From Amylostereum areolatum (lineage: Eukaryota > Basidiomycota > Agaricomycetes > Russulales > Stereaceae): DNA of 64,000 nucleotides. A model generated the notes under the pieces. It saw nothing but the letters and a program-made list of their open reading frames with translations, did no database searches and was not told the origin of the DNA. A program made the position numbers and the translations under genes. Location of the stretch: NCBI GenBank assembly GCA_012932865.1, contig SAXG01000012.1:372001-436000 (forward strand), read 5' to 3'. Below, one piece after another: positions 22,698 to 34,211 of the stretch. Each line of letters begins with the position of its first letter. Position 1 is the first letter of the stretch.

Positions 22698-23540
22698 TAC
22701 GCTCGCGCCACGGGCAAGACACCCGCTGCGTCGTCGTCGAAGGATACGGAAAAGCGGCGGCTTCCAGGACCGGACGACGATTGTCCTATCTGCTACGAAG
22801 GCATGCACGGGCTGGACACCAAGAAGCTCACGTTCTGCGACCAGTGTGGGAACGGCTTGCACACCGAGTGCTTCCAGCAGTGTGCGAATTGCGCCCGCCC
22901 TCGTCATCGTTATCCCAGCACTGATGTTCTGGGTCTGTCCAGGGGCCAAGAGCACCGCGAATGTGACGTGTGTATGGTGTCGCGCAAAGTGGACGACGCC
23001 AGGCCGGGCTGGGGCATCCTCGACTCGTGCGGGTACTTCGGAAGGCTATATCAATTTAGCGTCGGTCGCTGGCTTGAGCCCGGCGCGCGACACCAGCAGC
23101 TGTGAGCAGTTCATTTCTCTGTCGTTACGGTGCATTTTTTTTTGACTTTGCGCGCAGACTACCACGGACCGCGGAGGGGACAGCGGAACTACGGTTACCA
23201 GATTTACGAGGACGATTATTGATTGAGTGTGTAGGAAAAGTCTAGGGTTCTTGGGGTGCAGACGTATGTCGACGTACATTATACCGCCACGATCGCATTA
23301 ATATTTGTTGAACTGGATGTCGAATCGTCGAGTTGGTGTGAAGACGAAGGGTGTGGGAATGAAAGGGGAGATGGGATCGGGTGGACGAGATCGAGATCGA
23401 CCGAGTAGCGCCCAGCCGCTGGCTGGGGTTGGAGCCGTTTCTGCTGGGGCGACGACGGAGTCCGTGACCCACCGCCTTGTCTCATTCTCTGTTGTTCTCT
23501 CCTCTACACTCACCACACCCCCTTGACAACACCTGCCAAA

Positions 23541-24269
23541 ATGTCGTCCAACATGCAGCGCATCCAGTCGACGCCGGCATTCAGCCAAGGTCCCGCGCCC
23601 GCCGCCTTCCCAAAACCGGGCAGACCGGCGATCCGACGTATCAAGACGAGTGTGGACTTTATGATTAACGCCCCTTCTCCAAGCTCTCGACGGCCGAGCG
23701 CGGTTAGCGCACGGGCAGACGGGGAAGGATGCGTTCAGTCTGGGCGGGTTCTTCCCCTCGCCGAGCCGGGCCAACGACGAATTCGAGTGGGTCCGATTCG
23801 GGGTCGCAGGGGAAGAGGAGGAAGAGGAGGGGGAACTTGAGCCGGTGGAGGAGGAACCGATTGGAGGTGGACAGGTGCTATTCGGGCAGGAGGACACGGT
23901 GACGGCGGCGGTGGTCGGAAACGAGGACAAGTTGGGAGTGCTTTCGCTGCGCGGGATTCGTAAGTGGTTTTTTGCAGTGGGTTGTGTGGCAGGGGCGGGA
24001 GCGCTAACACGAATGCAGTGGAATCGCTCTCAGGTGGCGGAAAGGAAGATGAGGATTCGGAGCGCCTGTATTCGCCGTACGCGGAAGAGGCGGCGTGCAA
24101 CGAAGAGTCGCTGCACCTGGCGTTCGGTGCGCGGCGAGCTGCGCAGCGTGTGGAGAAGGATATGGATGCGAACAGCGCCCTGGGAGAGTTGTTCTTAGCA
24201 GAAGACGGGGGCTGGAAGGAAGGGTGGGGGATTTCGACGGCCCTGCAATCGCTGGCGGGGGTGTTCTGA
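23541..24269 (+). CDS. hypothetical protein, basidiomycete-type orphan
   Basis: The ATG at 23541 follows a purine-rich context (caaaATG) and starts a basic, Ser/Pro-rich N-terminus (PGRPAIRRIKTSVDFMINAP). The middle reads KDAFSLGGFFPSPSRANDEF and EWVRFGVAGEEEEEE-rich acidic sequence. One clear intron (gtaagt at 23960 to tgcag at 24019) joins LSLRGIL to ESLSGGGKEDEDSERLY, and the protein ends WGISTALQSLAGVF, stop 24267-24269. The frame changes by one base between 23690 and 23725, where only a 16 nt GT-AG interval exists, so an extra base is more likely. I do not recognise a family. The alternation of acidic and helical segments suggests a partly disordered cytosolic or nuclear protein. Confidence 0.65.
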
Positions 24270-24564
24270 GCGTTCTGATAGAGCATGTTTCACGCATTAT
24301 GGACGAATGTGTACGTTAGGGTGCGGCACGGGGACCAAGCACGACAGCCAACCTTGATTGAGGGGGCGGGGTGACCGGGGGACGGGCGGGAAGAAAAGCC
24401 TAAAAGGGAAGGACACGTGGGAAGGGAGGCTCTCACGGTGACGAGTCCCACGGACATCGAGCCGCTCCCACGGTTGTTAGCCACGGCCACGGTCAGACGG
24501 TCTGAACGAGGATAGCGAACCTGACCGCGCTTGGTACACTTGATAGCTCTCTCACTCTCTCACG
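24270..24564. promoter_or_regulatory. promoter region of CSL gene
   Basis: 295 bp with no coding sequence. A CTCTCACTCT pyrimidine stretch lies immediately before the ATG. Confidence 0.4.
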
Positions 24565-26978
24565 ATGCGCACCATCCACCACTTTCCCCAAGATCCCCTG
24601 CTTCTGCACATGTCCCTCCCCTCCCTCCCCCCCTCCCCCTCCCCTAACCTCATCGCAGACCTCGTCGTGAACGCCATCTCCCCGCCCTCACTTCACGCGT
24701 CTTCTCCCCTCCCTTCCCGCCTCCACCCCGCCCCCCTCGACCTCTACCCCCGTTCCTCCTCACATCGCCCCCCCAGAACCCACCGTCTCCCTCCAGTCCA
24801 TCCTCGCCGCTGCCAAAGACCCCCCCGCCCACAACGGTCAGCATCCTCCCTGGCCCGTCCTGCCCATGGTCATGCCCACACAACACCACCTCCCTTCCTC
24901 TTCCACCCCAAAGTCGGTGCGTCCTCCCCTTCCCTTCTTCCCATCATCCGTCCGCGTTCTGATCCTGCTCTCGACGGGGTCACGTGCCAGACTAACGCGT
25001 CCGGTAAACGAAAACTCGAGGATGCCGACGCCGAAGGACCCTCATCCCAAGATTCGTCGCGTCGTCCGCGAGCACGTCGCTCAGGATCCCGCCCGCGTCG
25101 TACCCATGACCACCATCATCTGCCTCCACGCCGCCGTCGCCCAAAAATCTTACGGCAGCGAAAAGCGCTTCCTTTGTCCTCCCCCCGTCGTCCACATCGA
25201 AGGCCCCGTATGGCACATGCGCTCTCAGCAAATGTCCATGAGCGTCGTCTCCGAAACTGGCGAACGCAACTTTGAGCAAAAGGCCGCCCTCGACAGCAGC
25301 ATGACCGCCAGCTTCAAGTTCCTCCATGTCACCGGCACCGCAAAGGCTAAAAGCTTCCTGCTCTCCCTCGACATCGCAGAGCCTCCTTCGACCCCGGTCA
25401 CCGTCCCCGAAGGCGAATCCATCCCGACCGGTCGTGTCTGGGCTTCCTTCGACTCCGCCCCCGTCACCATCATCTCCAAACCGTCCAAGAAGACGGCCAA
25501 GACCCGCAACATCTCCTCCTGCATCCTCGCCGGCGGCCCTGTCTCTTTGTTCAACCGCATCAACTCCCAGACCGTGCGCACAAAGTACATGACCATCGAT
25601 AACAACCAACTGTGCGCGAGCAACGTCTCCTGGTCCGCCTTCAACGTGAACGTCGTGCGCAGAACCCAGGACTTGAACAACGTCGGTTAGTCCTCACTTT
25701 ACTCTGTCTTCGAATCCATCCGCTGGCATCCTCTTTCTTGTCGCACGCCCACTCACGTCGCATCCACTTGCAAAGCGCCCCAGCCCGTCACCTACGGTTC
25801 GGAGGTCATCCTGACCGACTACCATGTCCGGCATCTCCACCGCTCCCTTGGTCATTCGCAAGGTGGACAAAGGCAGGATCGCCGGCGACGACGGGGGGCC
25901 CGTCAGCCAAATGCAGAAGATTGCCCTGCAGAGGATCAACCAGGATGGTTCTCGCCACTACTTGTCCGCGGCCGGCCCCGTGCCTGGGTCTGGAGGCGCC
26001 ATGTCCCCCCCGCCACCTGCCGGTCAGGCGGGTACACATCCTCTGATCTTTCAATCGCCGCGAATACGCGAGGAAGTCAAGGACGGCGTGCGACTCTTTA
26101 CCGACGAAGTGGACTGACTACCTTTGCTGGACCATCGTCGGAATCTGTACGTGCCTCACGCCCTTCTGTGAAGCACCGTCCACTGACCTGTTCTATTCTA
26201 GCAAAGTTCCAGTACACTTTCTTCGACGCGTTCGGCCCCAACAACGGAATCCCGGACATGCCTATCACCCCTTTCCCCACCCTGTTCACCGCGCCGGTGT
26301 ATCGCCCCGCGAACAACACCCTGGAGCTGACGGTGTCCAACTTCTTCTACGACGATTCAAAGTCTGGACAGCACGCCCCTCTGGATATATATCTGGGCAA
26401 CCTCGGGCCGTTGCGAGCACGGGTCTACGAAGCGGCGCCCCCAGGACCGTTGACCACCATATCCCCGTTCGTTCCAGCCGCAGACCCCGCCGGACAGTCC
26501 GACGGTGCGAACGGTAGCGACCGCACCCCGTTACATGCACTCGGCCTTGCACACCATCGTCATCGTCGAAATGCCGATGCTGTCTGAGATCATCAAAGCG
26601 CTCGAGGGGGAGTCGCCACGGCCGACGACGCCGGCGGAAGGTGCGAATGGGGCTGCAGCATCTGGAGGAGCGTCGGGTTCGTCGACATCGACCCCTGTCC
26701 CCACACCCTCCGGTACGGAGGATCAGGACCCCAACGCGATCGTCCCGTCACAGGATCTGACGGGACGCAGCCTGCCGTTGTTGTTCATACGCTCTTCTGA
26801 CGGCATCGGATACCACTCTGGGAGGACGATCGCTTGCGAAAACGTTTTCCATAACATAGACCTCATGGGGGGCGCGCCGCAGAACGGGCAGCCTCTGGAT
26901 GGGGGATGGTTGGCGGCTGCGCAGGCGGCCGCGGCCGCTGAAGGTGGGCTGCACGGATGGACATTACGAGTGATGTAG
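24565..26978 (+). CDS. CSL: CSL (CBF1/Su(H)/Lag-1) family transcription factor
   Basis: The conserved core is unmistakable: TTIICLHAAVAQKSYGSEKRF and FLCPPPVVHIEGPVW (N-terminal Rel-like domain), KTAKTRNISSCILAGGPVSL, RTKYMTIDNNQLCAS and WSAFNVNVVRR (beta-trefoil), SGISTAPLVIRKVDKG, QKIALQRINQDGSRHYLSA, RLFTDEVD then DYLCWTIVGISKFQYTFFD, and a C-terminal Ig-like part with YMHSALHTIVIVEMPML. Fungal CSL proteins (S. pombe Cbf11/Cbf12) bind GTGRGAA sites and control adhesion, lipid metabolism and cell division, without Notch. Introns at about 25687-25774 and 26147-26202 are canonical. Five one-base insertions break the frame (24768-24774 C7 run, 25046-25048 C3, 25826 g, 26115 t, 26531 t). Each join restores a family-conserved sequence. 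Confidence 0.88.
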
Positions 26979-27642
26979 GGGGGACCTTCATGTCCGCTGT
27001 GGGGTTGGGGCGTGCTTGATTTTCTCATGGGGCTGCGTTGTCGGTTTCGGACTTGTGCTGTTAACTATGCTACGACTCTATCGTTTGGCCCGTGTGGCGC
27101 GAGTTTACTATGAACGGTGCATTTTTTACATATACTCTTCTGCGTCGGTGGTCTGAACAGCCTGTATTGGTTAGGGCGAACGTCTTGTACATATATGTGT
27201 GTAAGTAGAGGCGGATGACGAGAGAGCCGGTGCTCGATGCGAAAGAGACGCTTGGAAAAAGGATCGGATGCCAAGGCGTCGGCGGCCTGGGGGAGAAGCG
27301 GGAAGCCACTCGTAAATGCGCGAGAGACAGGTAGAAAAATCCGAGAGATAGAGGGAGAGGCCCTGCGTGGGCAACGGCCCTAGATCGCAAGAGAACTGAG
27401 AGAGAATGCTGCAGTCTTCGGCTAAGCGCAGGCTAAGCCCACCGATACCGCGACCGCGGCCAACTGCCCGCGCCTACTTATATCGCCCAACTCTTCCCCA
27501 AAGCCCTTGGCCCCGCACGTTCATCATCTCCCCCAATTTCGTTTCGCGCCGCTTCAATCTCTTCTCCCGTCCCTTTTCCTTCCCGTCCACATCATCCTCA
27601 GTTCCCTTCAGTCTCTACCACACCGCACCCCCCTCCGAAAAA
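26979..27642. promoter_or_regulatory. pyruvate kinase promoter region
   Basis: 664 bp. The left part is the 3' flank of CSL. The right part before the ATG at 27643 holds a TATA-like cttatatc (27478-27485) and a long pyrimidine-rich tract, the usual arrangement for strongly expressed fungal glycolytic genes. Confidence 0.5.
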
Positions 27643-29947
27643 ATGACCAACTTCCTTCCCACCGACGGCATTCGCTCTCGTCTCGAATGGAACGCGACCC
27701 TCAACCCCACCGCGGCTCCCCAGCCCACGGAGACCACCAAGTTTTTCCGCAAGGTGCGTGGCGCGATCGCTCGTCCTCCGCGACCGCGCCCTCATCGTCT
27801 CCCTCGCCTTTTTCTCCGTTCGTTTCGGCACGTAGACCGCGATCATCGCGACCATCGGTGCGTCTCTTCCCTCCTTCGCCGTCCTGGACGGAAACGATGC
27901 TGATTTCTTTCGTGTTTGCACAGGGCCCAAGACGAACTCAGGTCGAGTCCCTCGCCGAGCTCCGTCGCGCCGGTGTCAACATCGGCATGTTGCTCTTCTT
28001 CCATTGCTGATATGCAGCTTACGGTCTTCAGTTCGCATGAACTTCTCTCACGGTGAATATGAGTATCACCAGAGCGTGATCGACAACACGAGGAAGATGG
28101 TCGCTGGTACGCATCTTTCATATCGCTCTCCATCGCGAGGTAAAAGCTCACTGTGTTCCGTAGCCGACCCTGCTGGTCGCCCCGTGGCCATCGCCCTCGA
28201 TACCGTAAGCACCTTTTTGCATGCTCTGTTGTGCGTTTTTGACTTTCGATCTTAGAAAGGCCCCGAGATTCGCACGGGTCTCATGAAGGGTGGCTTGGAT
28301 GTGAGCAGGCCTTTGATGCGATGTTGACTTGTCTGATGTCGACTTCTTCTTGTCGCGGTCAGGTACCCATCAAAGCTGGGCACGAGTTTACCGTTTCCGT
28401 CAACCCTCAGCACAAGGAATCCGGAGATGAAAAGACGATTTTCATGGACTATGTGCGGCCTTAAAAGGTTATTATCCTTTCCCGATCCTGATCGTGTTTT
28501 CAGCCCAACTTGCCCAAGGTGACCGCCCCCGGCAAGCTGATCTACGTTGATGACGGTATGTTGAACGTTTATAGTATTGGAATGGATGGGAGTGAATGCT
28601 CAGTCTATTCCAGGCATTCTCTCCCTCCTCGTTCTTGCCATCGATGGCACCAACGTGCGCGTCCGTGCGCTCAACAACGGTACCCTGTCCTCGCGCAAGG
28701 GTGTCAACCTCCCCAAAACCCCGGTCGACCTTCCCGCGCTTTCGGTCAAGGACAAGAAGGACCTTCTGTTCGGTGTCAAGAATGGCGTCGACATGATCTT
28801 CGCTTCCTTCATCCGCCGCGCGCAGGATGTGCGGGACATCCGCGACGTCCTTGGGCCCGACGGCGCCGCTATCAAGATCATTGTTAAGATCGAGAACGAG
28901 CAGGGCGTGCAAAACTTTGACGAAATCTTGAAGGAGACGGACGGTGTGATGGTCGCCCGTGGTGACCTCGGTATCGAGATCCCTGCTAGCCAGGTTTTCC
29001 TCGCGCAGAAAATGATGATTTCCAAGTGCAACATGGCGGGTAAGCCCGTCATCGTGGCGACCCAGATGCTCGAGTCTATGACTGTAAGTCAGCGTTATCT
29101 GTCAACGCGTTCGTCCCTAATATATGGTCTTCTCAGTACAACCCTCGCCCGACGCGTGCCGAGGTCAGCGATGTTGCCAATGCCGTCCTCGACGGCGCCG
29201 ACTGTGTCATGCTGTCCGGCGAGACCGCGAAGGGCTCTTACCCCATCCAATCCGGTACGCTTGTCCGCGATGGACGATAGCCCCTGGCGCTGACGCTTGC
29301 TATCCTAGTGCTCATGATGGCCGAGACTTGCCTACTCGCCGAGGCGGCCATCTGCTACCCACCCTTGTACGACGAGCTGAGGAACACCACCGCCCGCCCC
29401 GCAGAGACGGTGGAGACGGTGGCGCTCGCTGCTGTGGCCGCCGCCGCCGAGTCGAACGCGGCAGCTATCCTTGTGCTGTCCACGAGCGGAAACACTGCTC
29501 GTCTCATTTCCAAGTACCGCCCCAGCGTCCCCATCATCACGGGTAGGCTAGCACTTGTTCGGGATGAGTGCATATGCTGATCGCCGTCTTTTTGTTCAGT
29601 TACGCGCAACGAGCAGACCGCCCGCCAGATCCACCTTCACCGCGGTGTGTACCCCTTCTGGTACCCAGAGCCCCGTGGAATCCAGGCCCACCAGTGGCAG
29701 ACAGACGTGAGTGGCTTTTGTTGTGGATCGTGGCAGGAACCCGACGCTCAAAAACGGTCATCAGGTCGACAACCGCATCCGATTTGGTCTGCGAAGCGCG
29801 ATTGATCTCAACATCATCGGTTTGGGTGCGAAGATTATCGCTGTTCAGGGATGGAAGGGAGGACTCGGGCACACGAACACGATGCGGGTCCTCACTGTGC
29901 CCACGGATGCGGCGGATTTGGCGGCTCAGGATCTTGGTGCTCAGTGA
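27643..29947 (+). CDS. PYK1: pyruvate kinase
   Basis: At least eleven exons splice to a complete pyruvate kinase, which converts phosphoenolpyruvate and ADP to pyruvate and ATP. Visible motifs: [68 protein letters not shown] then [15 protein letters not shown] (active-site region), [47 protein letters not shown] and an effector-domain end with [15 protein letters not shown]. One intron (27985-28031) uses a GC donor (gcatgt). A single extra g at 27941/27942 breaks the frame between AAC-TCA and GTC-GAG. Correcting it gives [16 protein letters not shown]. Stop 29945-29947. Confidence 0.95.
27941..27942. other. +1 frame break in pyruvate kinase
   Basis: Sequence reads aactcaggtcgag, and the family requires aactcagtcgag (N-S-V-E). 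No intron can account for one base, and the gene is essential for glycolysis, so an assembly error is the simplest reading. Confidence 0.75.
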
Positions 29948-30344
29948 AGAAGCGTAACGAGAGAGATGAACGAATCACTGTATGTTTGTATACGAGATAG
30001 ACACCGTCAGACCACGAGTTTTCTGATACAATGACTGCATATGCTGCTTGGTAGCTGGGATGAACTGGGCGATCGTTCGAATGTACTGGGTGGTAGCGTT
30101 GCTGCCGGGGATATAAATTTTGAATTTGAGTTCTCTACTGGTTCCCACGGGCTGGACCTTGTCGGTCGACCAACTTGCCGTTTAGCGCGTCTGCAACTGC
30201 CACGCATCCTCCCAGTACGACCTCCCAGCACCCGGTCTGCCCCTCACCGTCCTCGACGTCCACCTCCTTCTCCCCATATTAGCGGCCATCGCCCTGTTCA
30301 CGATTTCCTTCACGACGTCCCCGCCGCCGTAACCCTCTTGGGCC
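29948..30344. promoter_or_regulatory. spacer between pyruvate kinase and glycosyltransferase
   Basis: 397 bp holding the 3' flank of PYK1 and the promoter of the next gene. No ORF of interest was seen. Confidence 0.4.
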
Positions 30345-32813
30345 ATGTCCGGCCTTTTCTCCGCCTCCCCGCGGTCCAATGGCTTCCGTCCGTCAAACAA
30401 CCTCCCTATGTTCTCCTCCGCCGTGCAAGAAAAAATGCACCGTAGCGCACAGTCTATGTCCTGGACCCTTCACGTGTCCATGCCCATCCCTGGCGTGTCC
30501 ACCCGCCGACTCCGCCTCCCACTGCCCAACGTCCCGCGCATGTATCGCATCAGCGCGAGTCGGTTCGGTCGTCGACGGGGATTCGTCGTGATGGTCGTCG
30601 CGGTCGTCGCGCTTTTCTTCACCGTCTTCGCGCTGAGCAGAAGGCTTGGATCGACGAAGCAATGGCCAACACCCATGGACCTCGTCATCCGCGACCCCCC
30701 CACACTCGTGTACGAACGCGAGGACCTGCAAAGGATATGGAAGTGGGAGATCGAGAGTGGGCATTATCCCAGCAGTCGTGATCGTGCGTTTTTTTTCCTG
30801 TTCTGCTGTCGTACCGTGGTCGCGCATCCTCATGGTTTCTCGCCAGTAGCCAAAACTCATCAACTTCACGGTGCCCCCGTTGAATCCTGCGTTGCCTCCA
30901 AAAAGCGGAATGTCGCCTATGCGTCCGATTCCCGCCGGCGAATACATCTCCCATACCGTTGGCCACGGCCCAAAGCGTGTTTACCTCGACATTCAGGCGC
31001 GTCCACCTGGCGTCGCCTATCCGCCTCGACCTGTCCCCGGTAGCGTAGCCGACATGGACGTCGTCATGGATCACTTGCGACTTCGCGACTCAGAAGGTGC
31101 GGTTGATGCATGTCTCCGATGACCTCGGCTGAGCTGACGTGTCAAATTCGACAGTACGTCCGCGACTGCTTGGAGGTGCTTCGTCTGGGAGGCGGTCTCG
31201 ACAATGAGAACAGACTTCGGAGAGGGACCATGAACGAGTGGAAATACATCTACCTCGAGGACGGCGACGTGGACACCAGCGTAAAACCGGGTTCGGCGGC
31301 TGTTCTATCGCTTGACGGTCAAGATCCAAACATCGGCCTTCCCAAGAAGCCTCGTGTAGAGTACGAACCCCACCTGAAGCTTCCCTCGCCAATCCCGCAT
31401 CGCCCAGTACAACTACTCTTCCTACGACATGCGACCCCGAAAACCCTCGTTTGTTCCACATGTTCTGGACCGGTCCTTTCACGGACAAGCCCTATCTCGC
31501 TCTGCTTTCCTTCCTATTCACGCAAAACGTCCGGCTGCATCTACACGAGGAGAATCCGGATCTCACCGCCTGTCGCCCCCAGTTTTGGATGTGGATCAAC
31601 CCTGGCCCCGCCGCCGCGGTTCCCAACCCTAATGCCATACACGACATGTTCGAACAGCTGAAATCTAGCCCGTGGGCCTCGCCTTTCCTCCATCCCCGTT
31701 TCAAAGGCGTCATCTCGTTCAAAATGTGGAACACGACCGAGCAGCTGGACAATATCCCGGAGATCAAGGACGAGTGGAGGATTCTCCAGGACTCGCTTTT
31801 CAATTCTGGAGGTCACATCGTCGCCATCCCGAAAAAGCAAGAGAAACAGGAGAAGGAGAAGGAGAAGGAGAAGGAGAAGGAGAAAGTGGAAGAGGTGGAA
31901 ACTACGGAAGAGGTTGCAAAACCGAAGGAAGAGGATGACAACATGCTCAACCGCTTGGGATCCAAATCTGCATCGTCCTACGATCGCCTTTCCGTTATCC
32001 TCTCTGACATGGCCCGCTTCGTCCTTTGCCATCGCTTCGGGGGCGTGTATCTGGACGCGGATACCATTTTCCTGAGAGACTGGGAAGAGCTTTGGGGTTG
32101 GAAGGGGGCCTTTGCCTATCGTTGGTCGCGACTGGAAAAATACAACACGGCCGTCCTCCGTATGCATAGGAATTCGGCACTCGGCACCTTCCTCTTCCGT
32201 ACCGCGCTCAAGAACGGCCTGGATTTCCACCCCATGTCAATATCGAAGTACACGAAAGACGCGGCTCTTGAGGGACTTCTCCTGCGGCTTCCAGATGCCC
32301 TTTTTGACTCTGCGTGGCTCAACACCGAAGACTATCAGAGGAACCGTCCGCCTCAGCCTTACTTCCAAGAGTATGTGTTCATTGAGGTTTTTCGCCCTTT
32401 TTTTTGTTGGCTAAGCTGCTCGAAACAGGTTTGCGGACTTCTTCGACACACCGGTGCAGAACAGCGCGGCCCCTGCCGCACTCGGTTTCGAGGGCTTTTA
32501 TAGGGGAGCCTATTCGTACCACTTCCACAACTTTTGGTGTGTATACCTCCGGGCGTTCTTCTTGACCGTCACTGAATGGTTGTCAGTCAGGTGGAAGCCC
32601 TTCGATCCCACGCGCAACTGGCCCGACCTTGGACCTACGTTCATGGACGGAGAACGCAAAGCGCGCAGTCTCGGGCCTCTGGAGGAGGTACCTGCGGATC
32701 GTGTCGCGGAGGACAAGCGTGATCTGGACTGGGCGACGGTTCTCAAGCGGACCTTCGAATCGTATATTCGCGGGGAGCGGCCTAATATGTACGGCGAGTG
32801 GCTGCAGTGGTGA
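30345..32813 (+). CDS. type II membrane glycosyltransferase, GT32/DXD family
   Basis: The N-terminus is cytosolic and basic, with one transmembrane anchor (GFVVMVVAVVALFFTVFAL, about residues 83-101), as in Golgi glycosyltransferases. The lumenal catalytic part contains LFHMFWTGPFTDKPYLALLS, MWNTTEQLDNIPEIKDEWR and the sugar-nucleotide/Mn-binding DXD block CHRFGGVYLDADTIFLRDW. It then reads GFYRGAYSYHFHNFWWKPFD (spliced near 32537-32590) and the tail YIRGERPNMYGEWLQW, stop 32811-32813. A six-unit GGAGAA microsatellite (31849-31884) encodes a Lys/Glu spacer just before the DXD half. Around 31360-31380 the frame changes by one base. Donor and acceptor sugars cannot be inferred. Confidence 0.82.
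31849..31884. repeat. (GGAGAA)6 microsatellite in coding sequence
   Basis: Six perfect hexamer units encoding alternating Lys-Glu in the glycosyltransferase linker. The tract keeps frame. Confidence 0.9.
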
Positions 32814-33131
32814 CAACCTTGTTGTACCATATCTACGGGGTGGGCGTACCCTCCCGTACGTACATACAGTGGTCTCAACTAGCGGTGCTTGTGGTGGACT
32901 TCGGACTTGCTTAACATATACCCTCGAGCTGCCCTCGTGTAGTACTTAATACGGCAGGAGAGCATAAGAGGAACGACATACAAGTACATCTAGAATGTCA
33001 TACGAGATTTTGGGTCTTCTGAACTAGGAACGATAGATGCTTTGGCAGTTAGACTTTTATGGTGGGTGTGGATCGTAGCAACGGACGGAGAGTGCAAGCT
33101 GGGCGTCATGAAAGCTATAAGTATTACCACT
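32814..33131. other. convergent intergenic region
   Basis: 318 bp between convergent stops of the glycosyltransferase and RPE1, with no gene seen. Confidence 0.4.
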
Positions 33132-34211
33132 CTATCTGGATGCCAACCGAGCTTGTGCAGTGTTGACGGTAGCCTTGAGAGAAACGATGACTTCCTCGGG
33201 CTTCTCCGCACCAAAGATGGCGGTTCCTGCGACAATGACGTTGCTCCCTGGGATTAACATAAGTGGAGCGCGTGTCAGAAACAGAGCTGATAGACGTACC
33301 GGCATTGGCACAAACGTCGATCGTCTTGGGTCCCACGCCGCCGTCGACCTCGATGTCCTTATCAGGGAAACGGGCACGAAGTTCGGCAACCTTGGGTACA
33401 CAGCGTTCGAGGAACTTCTGACCACCACGGCCTAGAAAGAGCGTGAGTAGGTGAGAAAAGGAATGCTAGGCATACGTACCCGGATAGACGGTCATGACGA
33501 GTAGCATGTCGGCCAGTTCGCCAACCTCGTCCGTGATTGCTGAGGAGGGAGTGTCGGGGGAGATGGCGACACCTGCCTTCATCTTGCGCTCATGAATGGC
33601 TTCGATGATAGGGATGGGGTCCGCTAACGCACTGTTTGAGAAGATGCGAAAGGAAACATGAAGAATGTACGTACGCGCAGCTTCGATGTGGAAGCAGTAC
33701 AGTCCACCGCCTGCCTCTGCGATGTCATTTACCCACTGAAAGCGGACGTGTTGCGTATGAGAACCATCGAGGACGACCGACCATGAGAACTAGACACACA
33801 CCTTTTCGGGTTGGGCGACCATCATGTGGCAGTCCATGAAAATTCCGGGTACGCCTTTCGATACGCTGGACAGGATCGGTGCGCCTTAGACGCGATCAAA
33901 ATGTCGGTCATGGCGAGCATTAATGCGCCTTGTGATGACTCTCACCCATGGTGATGTTAGGGACAAAATGTCTGGATCCATGACGATCAGTGTTTATACT
34001 ACGAGGCAAGACCGGTCAGACTCACCCATCCATGACATCTTGCCAAAGACGCACGCAAGGAACGTCAATACACCCGTCTCTGTGCGCTCGCCTGTCGGAA
34101 CGCACCCATGTGAAGCCATTCGGCGCCGCCTTTGATCATGCGCTTGCATTCAGCCGTAAGCTGGCCAAAGTCCGACGCTAAGACGGAAGGCGAGATGATG
34201 GCGCGGGGCAT
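33132..34211 (-). CDS. RPE1: ribulose-phosphate 3-epimerase
   Basis: The TIM-barrel enzyme of the pentose phosphate pathway interconverts ribulose-5-P and xylulose-5-P. Exons give PRAIISPSVLASDFGQLTAE, CKRMIKGGAEWLHM, DVMDG (catalytic Asp), the substrate/metal motif MDCHMMVAQPEKWV, FHIEA, AGVAISPDTPSS, LLVMTVYPGRGGQKFLE, DIEVDGGVGPKTIDVCANAG and SNVIVAGTAIFGAEKPEEVI, ending QARLASR. At least seven short introns. Start at 34211 gives the usual short N-terminus; stop 33132-33134. Confidence 0.92.

Larger units (their letters stand above)
20495..23222 (+). pseudogene. SWIM/RING zinc-finger protein gene, interrupted by an inverted-repeat element
   Basis: Exons before 21510 encode a basic N-terminus, KKACPQNIMERVER, then after splicing LREEFSVLGSTGN, YKVVIGNVPSCTCPDASKGN-HCKH (SWIM CxC...HxC-type zinc ligands), LFIFLKVLQVT, WYQKALLTSELETVFAKAPL and VREAY. 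The right part (22700-23222) continues ARATGKTP, CPICYEGM, FCDQCGNGLHTECFQQW and CVWCRAKW (a RING), ending YQIYEDDY with stop TGA at 23220-23222. Together these make a SWIM+RING ubiquitin-ligase-like protein (ZSWIM2/MEX type). Its coding exon is split by 1187 bp at codon VREAY/ARATG. Two further one-base insertions (t at 20877, a at 20974) are needed to keep frame in exon 1-2. If the insertion is real, this allele cannot encode the full protein unless the element is spliced or excised. Confidence 0.8.

Noticed and set aside
24992..25609. 205-codon ORF on the minus strand rich in Gly/Asp
   Set aside because: Antisense shadow of the CSL exon, whose plus-strand reading is clearly conserved.
24565..26978. 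Programmed +1 frameshifting in CSL
   Set aside because: Five sites without a shared slippery motif, and similar breaks in unrelated genes, point to sequence error instead.
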